In this document: piece after piece, positions 34,764 through 46,474 of the stretch
Layout: each line of letters starts with the position of its first letter
Numbering within the stretch: the stretch's first letter is position 1
NCBI GenBank assembly: GCA_027475525.1
Contig: JAMWFC010000116.1
Span: forward strand, 2,417,826 to 2,481,825
Origin: Macrolepiota albuminosa
Taxonomy: Eukaryota > Basidiomycota > Agaricomycetes > Agaricales > Agaricaceae
DNA: 64,000 bases
Reading direction: 5' to 3'
The notes under the pieces: model-generated
The model's input: the letters and a program-made list of their open reading frames with translations, nothing else
The model's database searches: none
What the model was told of the DNA's origin: nothing
Translations under genes and position numbers: made by a program

Positions 34764-37700
34764 ATGGCCAACCTCAACGATCCCCCCTCACCCTCCTTGT
34801 CGTCGTTCCAGCCGTCCCCAGACCCGTCGCCAGATATTGAATCTCCCAGATTCCAGCCTCAGTCCAACCAGAACTCGCGTACTCCACTACCAACCTCATC
34901 TACTCCTTCTCCCCGTCCAATGCAGCGCCCAAGCGTCCCAATCAGAGCTGCCACATACAATTCTCATGACCATGATCGTATATCCCCACCCAGCACACAT
35001 CCTTCTCATGCCCGGAGCGAAGATCTAAACCATGGCTCGTCCAGCTCTCATACTCCAGTTTTCCCCGGATCTTCTCCGAGGCCCTCTCCTACCTTCCTGG
35101 CTTCCGCTGCCAGCAGCAGGCCGCCCACACCTCACAGACTGCCTTCTTCTTCCGGCCATTCCAATGGCCTGGGGCACCGTACCAGTTCTACTTCTCTTGC
35201 CTCTGCCAACTCAGAGTCTTCCTCTCAGGGCAGACCACCGCCGACCACCTTGTCTTCCACCTCCACATCTCTCACTAACACGTAAGCAGCCTATGGATTC
35301 ATATAACACTTTTTCGTCATTTCACCTTTACTCTCTCTCTTACATCTCTCACTAACACGTAAGCAGCCTATGGATTCATATAACACTTTTTCGTCATTTC
35401 ACCTTTACTCTCTCTCTTTCTTTGATAGAAATTGCTCGGCATGTGCGAAACCGATGCAGGGGCCCTTTGTTCGTGCATTGGGCACTGTATTCCACCTAAG
35501 TTGTTTCAAGTGCGGGGTGCGCGTCTCGGTTTCTTGGGTTTTAAAATTCGCGGCTTGTCTAATGTACTACTCAAATCAGGACTGCGGGGACGTCGTGGCT
35601 TCAAAATTCTTCCCCATTGAGGGTCCTGACGGCCAACAGCAACCTTTGTGCGAACGTGACTACTTCCGGCGTCTCAATCTCATTTGCGCAAAATGCAATA
35701 TGGCACTACGGGGCAGCTACATTACGGCATGCAGTCAGTGCATGTCCCCTCGGATCTGATGTATTCTGCTCAACTTCTTCCTTCAGACAAGAAATTTCAT
35801 GTAGAACACTTTACCTGTTCCCTGTGCTCAACATTGTTTGGACCTTCAGATTCTTATTATGAGCACGAGGGTGACGTATACTGCCATTTTCACTATTCCA
35901 CGCGGTTCGCGACAAAATGCGCCGGTTGCAGCAGCGCGATCCTGAAGCAGTTTGTGGAGATCAATCGAAACGCGCGGGACGAATGCTGGCATCCGGAATG
36001 CTATATGATCAACAAGGTACGTACCCCTTGCCTGGTCAATTTTGACAGGCTTCTCATACCCTCTTCTAGTTTTGGAATGTGAAAGTCGTTGCTCCACGAC
36101 CGACTAGTACTGTCGACCCCGATGATGCACTCCAGGAACCAGCTTACGTTGAAGAGGAGAAGCGGGAGAGTCCAGCTTCGTTGAAAGAGAAGCAACTTCG
36201 CATGGAGCAGCAGGTCTATCGTATATGGACGTACGTGTCTTCACATCGTGTAGTCAACTCTAATGTTGAAAAAAAATACTATCTATCCAGCGTTTTGTCA
36301 GCTTTCGAAGAGTCTAGTGCCGCTTGTATTTCAGACATGCTCCGTCAAGTCAGCAACGGGCAATATCTGGACGCCATTCGTATGGCGGAGAGATTCATAC
36401 TACACGTGGAGGTCCTATTTGCGACCATAGACGATTTGGAGTATCACTTTGCCCGGTTGAACATGAAAGGTGAGCGGATCTCACAGTGCGGTTAGGCTGG
36501 GCTGCCTCATGTTGAATGCTTGAACAGGAATGTCCCACGTCCGAGAAGCTCGAATGCTTTGTCGAAAGACCGTCGAGCTGTTCACCCTCCTATCGCATAC
36601 TCAGGAGACCGGGTCACGTCGGATGGGAATGACACAAGAACTCCTTGCCCTTGTCACTGGGTTGGCACACTACCTCAAGATTCTAATCAGGATAGCTCTC
36701 ACCGGAGCATTGAAACTGGAGCGGGACCAGAGCGTGCGAGAAGCTATGGCATCGTTCCTTGATAAGCTTCATCTTCTTGCGGTGCAAGGAGCCAACCCGG
36801 CTGCACGGAGGACGAACAAGGGGCAGAACGGCGAGCCTATAATACCTAGTCATAGCGTTGGGAACTATGGAACTCAGGGAGTCATGTATGGCTTTCGAAG
36901 CCTAGCGCCGGAGAACGCCGGTGACCCGCCTTTCAGAGAAGGGCCGACGAAAGTCTCGTCCACCAATCCTCCATCCGATCTCTGCGTCAAGTGTAATCTT
37001 ACCGTGGAAGAGGATTGTGTGCGGCTAGGTACCTATCAGCGGTGGCACTCCAGCTGTGTCCAGTGTATCAAGTGCGGCAAGATTGCGGCCGTTCCTGTGC
37101 CAGCAAAGGAGCCTACACCCAAGATTGGTGATGATAAGGAGGGTAAAGAGATGACGAAAGATCAGCTGCCGAAACTTTCTACAGCGCGAAGACCACCTGC
37201 CAACGTGGGAGCGTTCGTATATGAAGTGGATTCAAGGCGGGACACAACTTCCTTTGGCGATGTACCCAGCGTCATTGTATGTACAGAACATGCGCACAGT
37301 GGCTGTCGAGGTGGCTTTCAACCTGTTCAACGATTGGAACAGTACGCTTTTCTTCTGAATGTTGCGTTAAGGCGATTGTATCTGTTACTTAAGAAGCAAG
37401 GTGTCGTCCCATTATCTCCAGGTATGTCGTCATTCATCATGTCGTCCGCACTTTTCTTCTCAAACTTTTGTTATCTAGTCGTCGCGACGCCGTCGGAATC
37501 AGATCCATATCGTAACTCGAGTGATATCGTGCGGATGCGAGCCTCGGTTCATTTGGATCGCAAGTTGTCTGCGACAGCACGGCTACCGAAGCGTTCGACT
37601 GTCGTTGAGAGCCCCGCAGGAAGGAGCGTTCACCCATCTGACGTGTTGCACTCTCACAGACAGCAGGAACATCATCCGAGTAACCAGCAAAGTCAGCAGG

Positions 37701-39574
37701 TGGGGCAGCATCAAGGTCCTATACACCAACCGGCCCAACAATATTCCTCTCCCCCGATTTCCCAACGAGCCGCACCACCGCATCTGGGTAAGCCCCATGA
37801 TGGTGTTCCACCACATGGCCAATCGTTGCGACCAGCGCTCTCGCGGGCCAATACGGAGGTGATGATTATTGATGACAGCGCACCAAATTCACCGGCAGAA
37901 GGCAATCCACCGCGCTCTCGCGGGCCAATACGGAGGTGATGATTATTGATGACAGCGCACCAAATTCACCGGCAGAAGGCAATCCACCTATCTCCAATTC
38001 AAGATTGGATGATGGAATCACCCTCGCCGATCTTCCGCAGCTCATGGAAGCAGCTCAAGCTAGGGAACAACAGCGGTCTCTACCTCGGGAGAGCTCAATA
38101 CCCTATATTGCTGAGTTGAACCCCATGGAGCTGGCCATCGTCAAACATGCCGCCGTATTGTTGTTAACAAAGTCACCTTTGAAGGATGCCTTCGATCTAG
38201 ATGAGGTGCTTGAGATGGTGGAAACTAAGAAGAGCAGGTTTTGGAAGACGCTTTTCAAAAATGAGAAGAAAAACAAGCAGAAGAAGGGTTCGTTATCACT
38301 TTGAATTGCAAATACCCATTATCGCTGACTGCTTTATTAGGTGTGTTTGGTGTCACCCTTGATGATCTGGTGCAGCAGGAAGGTTCAGACTCAACACTCG
38401 GTGCCTCCCGTGAACCTTTACGAGTGCCAAGTTTCATTGATGATGTCATCTCTGCGATGAGGCAGATGGGTCAGTCCTGCTGCTTATATTGCTGTAATGA
38501 AGTCTCATCGCCTAACTACCAGACATGTCTATTGAGGGTATCTTCCGGAAAAATGGGAACATTCGACGATTGAAGGATCTTACGGAAGCTATCGACCGTG
38601 ATCCCTCATCTGTCGATCTGACACAGGATAATCCAGTTCAGCTTGCTGCGCTGCTCAAGAAGTTTCTTCGTGACCTGCCAGATCCTTTGATGACTTTTAA
38701 GCTACATCGGTTATTCGTCGCTTCACAAAGTATGCCGTTACATACGACCTGTAGTTGCTCATGTCTGACAAGTCATCTAGATTTTCCTACCGAGGCTGAG
38801 CGCATGAGATATCTTCATCTAGTATCTCTGATCTTGCCCAAGAGCCATCGTGATACAATGGAGATTCTCTTTGTTTTCCTCAAATGGGTCGCTTCCTTTG
38901 CACACATGGATGCTGAGACTGGAAGCAAAATGGATTTGAGCAACTTGGCAACTGTCATATGTCCAAGCATCCTGTACGCACGTGGCCGGGACGTGATGCG
39001 AGACGAGACTTTCGGAGCGTTGCGAGTTATCACGGTTTTTCTGGAGAACCAGGACGAATTCTTTGTTGTCCCTCAGGATTTCGTTCCTATGTTACAAGAC
39101 CATGACTTTTTCTCCAATTGCTTGGATCTTCCTGGAAAAGAGTTCATGAAGAAGTGTGATACTTACATGCGAGTGAGGGGCGTCAACGGGCGGACTCTAC
39201 CTCCGCCCGCCAACGGTGCAAACAACAATGGTGGCTCACGCTATCAGAACCAAAACTCTAACAGCTCGGAGAGACCTGGTGGCGCCATTGGACCACAGTC
39301 GGAACGAGCGGTCAAATCACTACCACCAGTACAATCCGCAGCCTACCAACATCCTTCAGGTTCACAACCTCCATCTCCACCGCCACAAAGTGCATCTCAG
39401 GCCCTCCAACGAATACCTAATCAGGAATGGACTGGGCAAGGACCACGACCCCCGGTTAATCCTAATGCATCTGTTCGCCCCTCCTCATACCTTGGACCAA
39501 GACCAAGTCCAGATCCTCCGACCCTTCCCTCGAACAATCATGGGTATCCTTCTGCCGTCCGGCAACAAACATGA
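34764..39574 (+). CDS. RGA1: LIM-domain Rho GTPase-activating protein (Rga1-type)
   Basis: A Rho/Cdc42 GTPase-activating protein with zinc-binding LIM domains, as in yeast Rga1/Rga2 and fission yeast Rga proteins. Predicted exons are 34764-35281, 35429-35516, 35580-35733, 35787-36016, 36070-36230, 36291-36469, 36528-37421, 37479-38287, 38341-38469, 38523-38729 and 38781-39574. With one copy of the 77-bp unit in exon 8 removed, they give 1,361 residues. A disordered Ser/Pro leader (about 170 residues) precedes two LIM domains (CSACAKPMQGPFVRALG; CAKCNMALRGSYITAC and CHFHYSTRFATKCAGC). A coiled region and a third Cys-rich LIM-like module (CVKCNLTVEEDCVRL) near residue 594 follow. The RhoGAP domain begins near residue 986 (GVFGVTLDDLV) with the arginine finger in GIFRKNG (codon 38546-38548). 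The raw sequence stops at 37937 because of the duplication. Confidence 0.92.
35265..35418. repeat. 77-bp perfect tandem duplication over the RGA1 first donor (junction 15)
   Basis: Copies 35265-35341 and 35342-35418. Each contains the end of exon 1 and its gtaagc donor. Splicing from the first donor hides the second copy, so the first intron looks 147 bp long instead of about 70. Confidence 0.97.
37835..37988. repeat. 77-bp perfect tandem duplication that breaks the RGA1 frame (junction 16)
   Basis: Copies 37835-37911 and 37912-37988, fully coding (TEVMIIDDSAPNSPAEG is encoded twice, in different frames). Exon 8 is 809 bases as given and 732 with one copy removed; only 732 keeps the frame from the 37479 acceptor to the 38287 donor. 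Confidence 0.98.
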
Positions 39575-41380
39575 TGTACTCTGCATTTCCTATAGTACAG
39601 TTATATATATTCTTTACCCATTCATTGATGGTGTCTTTTTCTCTCTCGATTCGACTCTGTAGTTTAACCTACGTTCTTGTGCTCACTTATCGGTACGACA
39701 TGGACGAAATTTCAAAATACTTACGATACCCTTTACATGGAATAAAGAAGTTTGTCGACCAGGGGGAGATGTACTTGTTCTTGTCCTTCAGTATATTATT
39801 AAACTAACCACAGCTTATCAAACATTGGCTTTCTTTCTATTCAATTTTTTCATAAAATCAACTCTCTTAGTAAAATGACGCGTCCGCAACAGCATAAGCT
39901 CACAGCTTACCACGTCATAAACTACCTGCCGTCAATGTATGCTCTCCGTCGGTATTTTTCTCGATATCGGAAATTGCTGCGATAAATTGCGTCAATGATG
40001 GATGGAGATTTTGTATGAAAAGTGCATTACGACAAGGGCCAAAGTAAAAGAGGAGTCGGTATTCATCGTCGTTGCATATCACCCAAAATACGTACGGCTT
40101 CAATATATACTCGTTTCAAGCAGAGACAGGCAGAGGTACGCGGCATGAGATGATTATTTATTTTTGTACGAGCCAATTGACAGTCACGGTCAGGATGGAG
40201 AAGAGAGAAAAACCTACTGTCAACGGAAACCGTTGGCGCAGAACGTTATCGCGATTGTACAGTGATTCTGGGACATAGATACCAACCTATGGTGGGTCTA
40301 TATTTAATGATGCAACTGTGGATCGTAAACTTGTATAAAATGCTCGCGGATGAACAGACAACCACTGAGTCTTTCCTTCCCAAGAGGCACTGATTGTGCG
40401 TCTGGCTCGTCCATGATTTCCCGGCAATCTCTTCCCTCCAAAACCAGGCCTTGTGGATTTATTTGGGATTTATTCTTCATCATTCGCACACTCCATAACT
40501 CCGTAACGATTCAGTGTTAAGGTCTCTTTATCTCACCCTCCTCATCTGATCAACTATCGACAGCGAATGGCTTGATGCGTTGGGCTGGCTTTGATCCTAG
40601 TGACACGATACGATCATCGGGATATGATTTGCGAGTATTGATACACCTGTCTCAAACTCGAGGACAGGCCTGAGATGATATGCTACATATTTAAGTCTAA
40701 AATAAAACATATCGTTAAAATCTGTGAGTAATAAGAATGTCGAAAACCGAAGACAAAATTTACTTCAGAAAAGTATCTAATAAGCTACATAGATCGACGA
40801 CGCACCCTCCAGAAAGCCAGAAGTTGAGACATCAAATTGATCGGTGGCGTTTAGCCGAATGCGTGGCGGTGTTCGGACCGGATCGGCATTATCCGACGCC
40901 GAGATCAGTCCATCATTCCGCTGCCCGCTCCAAATCAATGACCCGTGACAATGCATCAAGCCCCTGCACAGGAAAGAAACAAAGAAGTTGAAAGGGATAA
41001 GGAGAGGGAAAGGGGGGAGAGATTAGTCACTGCATGGGATAATGAAAGCCGGGCAAGGTTTAGCCATGATGGGCACCTGGCACTCATGTAAACATGCGGG
41101 TATCCACGATGGTCTGTGTGTAAAGGATGAGGTATTTGAGGAGTCGGACAAGTAATCCTGTGTGAAGCTCGGAGTTTCCAGGAGTATAGATATCAAACTA
41201 AGCGGTTGGCTACATGTCGTCTGGGTCCAAGAATCCAGAATCAGGTCGAACTACGACTTGATAAGCCAGAATACACTGAGAAACCATCCATTTGTATGAT
41301 GTTCTATGATTATTCTAAGTCTTCAGATTTCTCTCATATGCATATGCATTAGACAAACTTTCGTATTCGATCATATTATG
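39575..41380. other. 1.8-kb intergenic region
   Basis: AT-rich DNA between the RGA1 3' end and the VMA10 start. Open frames are short and show no motifs. I saw no tandem duplication, tRNA-like cloverleaf or inverted repeat of note. A non-coding RNA or an unusual small gene cannot be excluded. Confidence 0.5.
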
Positions 41381-41952
41381 ATGTCGGTGATCGGAATTAC
41401 AACTTGGCTTTTACCACTTCGACCAATGGTATGGTGTTGGCAGTACTGACAAAACGACTCTTCTCATACGTCTGCAGGCTGCCCAACAATCTCAAGGGAT
41501 CCAGACACTTCTTGAGGCTGAGAAAGAGGCTGCCAAGATCGTCCAGCAAGCTCGTCAATGTTCGTGTCAAACTGACCTCCTTCTATTCTACTTGCGAACA
41601 GTTATCTACAGATCGCGTGCAGAGACTGAAGGATGCTCGCTCGGAGGCTTTGAAAGAGATAGAGGTCTATAAACAAGCGAAGGAGTCAGAATATAGGTCT
41701 TTCGAATTAACAGTGCGCTCTTTGATCCCTGCACGTCAATCTCCTGATTGTAATGCTCTCCGTCTATCTGAACAGCATGCTGGCACGACGTCCGATGCGC
41801 AGATGGCCGTGGACAAGGAAACGGAATTGAAGCTGCGGGCCATTACCAATTCATATGAGCAAGCGAAGGATACTGTGGTTGAGAAGCTTCTTGCACGTGT
41901 TACGCTTGTCAATCCGGAACTCCACCGCAACCTGAAGAAGATTGAGGCATGA
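41381..41952 (+). CDS. VMA10: Vacuolar H+-ATPase subunit G
   Basis: Subunit G of the peripheral stator stalk of the vacuolar proton pump, which pairs with subunit E. Predicted exons 41381-41386 (ATG TCG), 41478-41559, 41612-41712 and 41776-41952 join to 121 residues, the usual length. The product begins MSAAQQSQGIQTLLEAEKEA, the conserved N-terminal helix, and continues QARQYRVQRLKDARSEALKE across the second splice. The C-terminal part holds HAGTTSDAQMAVDKETELK. The third intron (41713-41775) is 63 bases and open in frame, so an unspliced reading would add 21 residues that do not fit the family. An in-frame ATG three bases upstream (41378) is an alternative start. Confidence 0.93.
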
Positions 41953-42300
41953 TGCATGATGCATGAGTTGGCCACATTGTGGCCCAATGTGTTTCCATTC
42001 AGCAGTCTTGTTTTCCAGGATATGCGGAACGTTTGCATTCCAACTCCCGTACTTATGACCGATAATGACATCCACTCTCTGATTATCATTGAACGATTAA
42101 GGTTCTAGAGTTTTAATCAAGAATGGGTTTACAATTGTCCATCTACAATAATCGACAACAAGGACAGAAGAGCGATGTGCAAGTGAAAAGTTGGTTAAAT
42201 AGATACAATGATAGCAAGACACGTTGAATGAAAACAAAAAAAGACGTACACTGGACCTTGAACCCTGGAAAAAACAAAAACAACCCCTTATTGAGGAATT
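41953..42300. other. Convergent 3' spacer between VMA10 and the zinc-cluster gene
   Basis: A 348-bp AT-rich spacer between two converging genes. Just at the VMA10 stop is a short direct repeat (gcatgatgcatgatgcatga). It presumably holds both 3' untranslated regions. Confidence 0.55.
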
Positions 42301-45300
42301 CTATCGCGATTCATTTGCGAGCCATTGTAATCCAACAGGCATCGATACCGGCGGGTGTTGTACCGCAAGGAGTCCCACCGATTTCAACGAAGGAAGTGAC
42401 TGTTGCCCTTCTACAAACACATTACTTCCCGCACTTCTTGACTGGCTTTGTCCTCCATTTACAGTCACATTTTCCCCTACTCGTCCCGCACTAACGCCGT
42501 CCAATGGGATGAAATTAGCATCAGCGTCACGGCCTAACCGTCGTAGTGGTGTATGAGTGGTATGACCATGCCCATGTAGATGCAAAGCAGTCGCTTCCGC
42601 TTCTCTTTCCCGCTTCACGCCATTCCCGCTCTGGCCTGTCCCCATGCCGTCTCCTGACCCTGCATGATTACGGCCACCGATATCCCGATCAGAATGAGAA
42701 GAATTCATATGAGACTGTGACTGAACACCGCGACTGTAGCCGCTAGTACTTGATTTGGAGGTATCAGTGGTATGCATACGATCCTCAAGTGACCGACCGA
42801 CAGTCACAGACGTCGGAGATGGGGAACCTGACCTATGGCTGAAGGAGTCATGCTGGTGCGAGGATGGCCGTGGCCCTGACGTTGGTGGGTTTCGAAGGTC
42901 AGGCAGACGTCGATGCTGGGGAAGCGGCGGTTGGATCAGTTGTTCTTGTGGATGGTGTTGTTTTGACGGAGGTAAGCGACCCCCGTAACTATGCGTGGAT
43001 GAAGAGGAATAGACTCGGTGCCGTTCCAGCGCAAGTTCACGTATCCGAGTGCCCCACTCCTCTTCATAAGTTGAACACCAATTGCGTATCTGAAGGTCAT
43101 CTCGTTGACAATATTTGATTAATGGCTGTGTCGAATTTAGTAAACGAGAAAAAAACAATTATGACCGAAAATCTCACCCATAGTGCTGCGGCCACTAGAT
43201 CGGGGTACAGTTGAGCTTGAAATGATTTTAAGTGAACGAAACGTCACGCACTGAGGATACTGTTCTTTACTCGGTCGCCTAACATTTCCATAATTAGGTC
43301 TAATCTCTTCAAAGCCCCCACAGGTTCGCTCTTTTGTTCCATGTGAAGTTGCTGCCGAGCCTATTCGCAAGGTTCAGTCAACAGAAGAAGAGGGCTAGAA
43401 GTAAGAGGGATAGGAACATAAAAATAGAATTTACATAGTTTAGAGCAAGTGCCGATGACGCGTGGAAGATATGCATGCAACACCAGCACCAAGCACCGCC
43501 GTTCGAGCTGGTCTCGAACATTGATTGTTGAACTTGCAGACTTTGCTCTGAGAAACGGAGATGATCCGGTAGAGTGCTAGCCCATGACTGTTGGGGTGTC
43601 ACGATCAATCAATAACAGGATAAAAAAAGAGAAGGGAGTACGTACTTCCATTAAACGTTGGGCTTCCAATATGGCTGCAGGCGCGTTCGGGTTTGAATCA
43701 GAATCTGCAGGAGTTAGTATGACTTGGAACGCAACTTGACAATGTGTTCTACTCACCGGCGAGCTCGTCGATTGCCGATTCCACCTTGGCATAAATTGTG
43801 ACCACGCGGATGAGATGCCCGAACTCGGAGGAGTATTGCATCCTTACCGCTGGAAGATGCAGATATTCTAATTTTTTGGCAATTGTCAGCATGGTTTTTG
43901 GCAATTGCATGGAAGCCATGTACCTGGGAGCGTGGAATGCACACCGAGTTCAAAGGTGGTCTCGTCAACAGGCAGGCGGAGACGTCTTCCGGACTCCGAA
44001 AGTCCTTGCATAGGTTGCTTAAAATAAATCCATGCTAAGTTGTCTAAAAAGTGAATGATCCAAAACATGCGGCGCACGGCTTCTCGTTCGATCGAAGCCT
44101 GGATAAATGCGGGAGAAGGGACAGGCGTGAGAGTGGGGTGATCGTGTTGATACACGTTCAGCGATTCAATAAGCTGCATCGCTAAATCTGCCAGGTTGGG
44201 GTTCCGTCAGTGGGGTGATCGTGTTGATACACGTTCAGCGATTCAATAAGCTGCATCGCTAAATCTGCCAGGTTGGGGTTCCGTCGAAAATAAATCAGCG
44301 TAACAGAGCAAAAAAAACACACCATGATACCGTGAATCCCATTGCACGTTCCCATCCATGGTCTTAATATCGTGAAACTGCAAAAGACAGAGGGCTTGGG
44401 CAGTTGCAAGGTTGCGTTCACATATAAGCCGTCCCGCGCCATCGAACATCAAGGATTGTGCTTCTTGGGCAAATGGTTGTCCTGCGAAACGGGAGGGAGT
44501 CGTACGAAGGTGGGGCTGCTTTGATAAAGGCGCTGCAAGAGCACACACGGCATGCAAAAGGTACGAAGGAACGCGATTATGCGCGAGATTGGCAGTAAAG
44601 GTTGGTTTGTGTATAATCAAACGTGCTGGGTGGCAGTGTGTGAAAAAAACTGGAAAAGAACGTAACCAAGAATGTAAAATGCGACACAGCAAGACACGCA
44701 CGATTCGTTAGTTCGCGAGTAAGAGCATGATCTAGTTCCATCGGCGAAGGTCTGTCAATGGGTGCTGCTGGGGAAGGGTCCACAATAGGTATTGGAATCG
44801 AGGATGCAGAAATATCCTCCGTCGGAACGGCAGTTCCACGCTCATTTCTAAAGCGTTTGCGTGGTATGCTGATTTGCGTAGAGGTTTGACTGTTGTCGCA
44901 CTCTCTTTCAACGGATAAAAGGAGAGAATTTGAAGAAGTAGACGGTTGGGAAGAACTATCGAGTCGCTCGGGTTTGAAGGGCCGCGGTGCTGGCACAGGC
45001 CGCCCAGTTGCGTCTGTATATGTGCACGGCTTGACTGCATAATAGCTAGACAGAGTAAGAGTGATACAGAGAGTAAAGTTTGACAACGAACCAGTTGCTG
45101 CAAGGAGCTAGAAGTTATGTGAGACGGGTGGAAGGTGAAAATAGAAAGTTTTTTTGCAGACCTGTCCCATCGCAACGTCGCTTACTTTTGTGGCAGGCGT
45201 CACAAGCCTGAAAGGTGGTCAAAAGAGGATAAGAGAAAAAGCGGCGAGGGAACCTTTGCCAGGCGTTTTCGCTTGGGGGCCTTGATGGAATTTTGGGGCT

Positions 45301-45373
45301 GATCTTCGCGGTCTTCGTGGTCAAAGGTGGTGGGTAAAAAGATAGAAGAGGGATTGGGACGATATGGGTCCAT
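42301..45373 (-). CDS. Zn(II)2Cys6 fungal transcription factor with middle homology region
   Basis: A fungus-specific regulator with an N-terminal zinc cluster and the fungal transcription-factor middle region. Twelve predicted exons join in frame to 796 residues: 45373-45254, 45207-45162, 45107-45092, 45045-44702, 44649-44323, 44187-43924, 43867-43757, 43704-43646, 43587-43435, 43360-43252, 43194-43178 and 43125-42301. The zinc cluster starts near residue 40 (KRKRLAKACDACHKSKRRC) and is completed across a 16-base exon (APCSNC) to YYAVKPC, giving all six cysteines. The middle region includes FFTHCHPARLIIHKPTF, QWDSRYHDLAMQLIESLN and VRRMFWIIHFLDNLAWIY. The C-terminal 250 residues are His/Ser/Gly-rich and disordered. 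For exon 6 I used the acceptor in the lower copy of a 77-bp duplication, which restores the frame. Target genes are unknown. Confidence 0.9.
44132..44285. repeat. 77-bp perfect tandem duplication over a zinc-cluster gene acceptor (junction 17)
   Basis: Copies 44132-44208 and 44209-44285. Each holds the exon 6 acceptor and the codons DLAMQLIESLNVYQHDHP. Using the first acceptor met on the minus strand (44264) leads to a stop after 26 codons; using the second (44187) gives the full protein. Confidence 0.97.
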
Positions 45374-45600
45374 GTGTAAGGTTGTGATGGATGAACGCTA
45401 AAGACATGCACCGGCGATAGAGCGTTACAAAGAGATGCCGCCGGTGGACAGCCGGCTGATGCCGCCGGCCCCCGCGCCGCTGAACTATAATTCCCCCGTG
45501 AAATGCATCCGACTCATTCGGCAGCCTTCAATTCATTTACTCAGCGGCAGATCATGGCGAATCAGATACATTCACTAAGTACAGTAATGTATGTAACAGT

Positions 45601-46042
45601 TTAATCGAAGAGACCGAAGCCCATGTCGTCGTCCGACTCCTCCTGCAAGGACAATCAGCCAGAGTCAAGACAGCAGCGAACGAGCACAAACCTTCTCCTC
45701 AGCCTTCTCCTCCTTCTTCTCCTCCGCGGCGGCAGCAGCAGGTGCAGCAGACGACGCAGCAGCCGGTGCAGCTCCACCAGCTCCACCCGAGGGAACAGAA
45801 GCAAGCTTGGAGGATCCGGTCGCAATCAACTGAATCCAGCGTTAGCTCTCTCATACTGACAAATTTTGGATCCATGTACACACCTCATCAACGGATTTAT
45901 CCTTGAGTTCTGCGATGAGCGCATCGACGCGTCCACTGTCTGCCTCAATACCAACAGTGCTGAGAAGCTTCTTGATGTCAGCGGCAGAGGGAGAAGCGTT
46001 TCCTCCGATTTGGAGGAGTAGGTAAGCAGCGATATTTTGCAT
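45601..46042 (-). CDS. RPP2: 60S acidic ribosomal protein P2
   Basis: Acidic stalk protein of the large ribosomal subunit, which forms P1/P2 dimers on P0 and recruits translation GTPases. Predicted exons 46042-45884, 45829-45692 and 45642-45601 join to 112 residues, the standard length. The N-terminal dimerisation part reads [20 protein letters not shown], followed by the Ala/Gly hinge and a charged run ([11 protein letters not shown]). The last exon encodes [13 protein letters not shown] and the stop, the universal P-protein tail bound by elongation factors. A typical acceptor (cttcctgtag) lies directly before the ATG, and a GTGAGT donor on the same strand at 46261-46260 suggests an intron in the 5' untranslated region. 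Confidence 0.95.
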
Positions 46043-46474
46043 CTACAGGAAGAGGACGTAAGATCATTTGGTTCAAAAAAAGTCAGTATTTGGACACACG
46101 TTGTGTCAAGTTTTAGGGTACGGTAGCCACAAATCACTGAAATAAATCACACAAAAAGTCAGCATGCATCCCATACCACAACTGACACCTTCAATCTACG
46201 CTTAACCACCCAAATGGACAAAACAAGGCGGATGGACAAGAAAGATGACACGGGTACTCACATTTAATCCGCAAAGGGAGGACTCGTGGATTCTATCCGA
46301 AAGGTGATTTTTGAACGCTGCAACATCGTCAAAACTTGTCATCTCGGCGCGGAAGGTGCTGTACAGTACCACGTGATCAAAATTCCCATCCCTCAGCCAC
46401 ACTTGCCGAATTCGTACTCCGACGAAACTTCGTAATTCCAGCAAGACCATCGCCAGCACCCTCGACGACCGACC
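46043..46474. promoter_or_regulatory. Bidirectional ribosomal-protein promoter region (RPP2/RPS15)
   Basis: RPP2 (minus) and RPS15 (plus) are read away from this 432-bp interval. If the inferred RPP2 leader intron (46260 down to 46043) is real, the shared promoter is only about 210 bp (46262-46474). No known motif was assigned with confidence. Confidence 0.6.

Noticed and set aside
34764..37939. A separate LIM protein ending at 37939 and a second gene starting at 37936
   Set aside because: The split coincides exactly with a 77-bp duplication; with one copy the LIM and RhoGAP parts form one known architecture.
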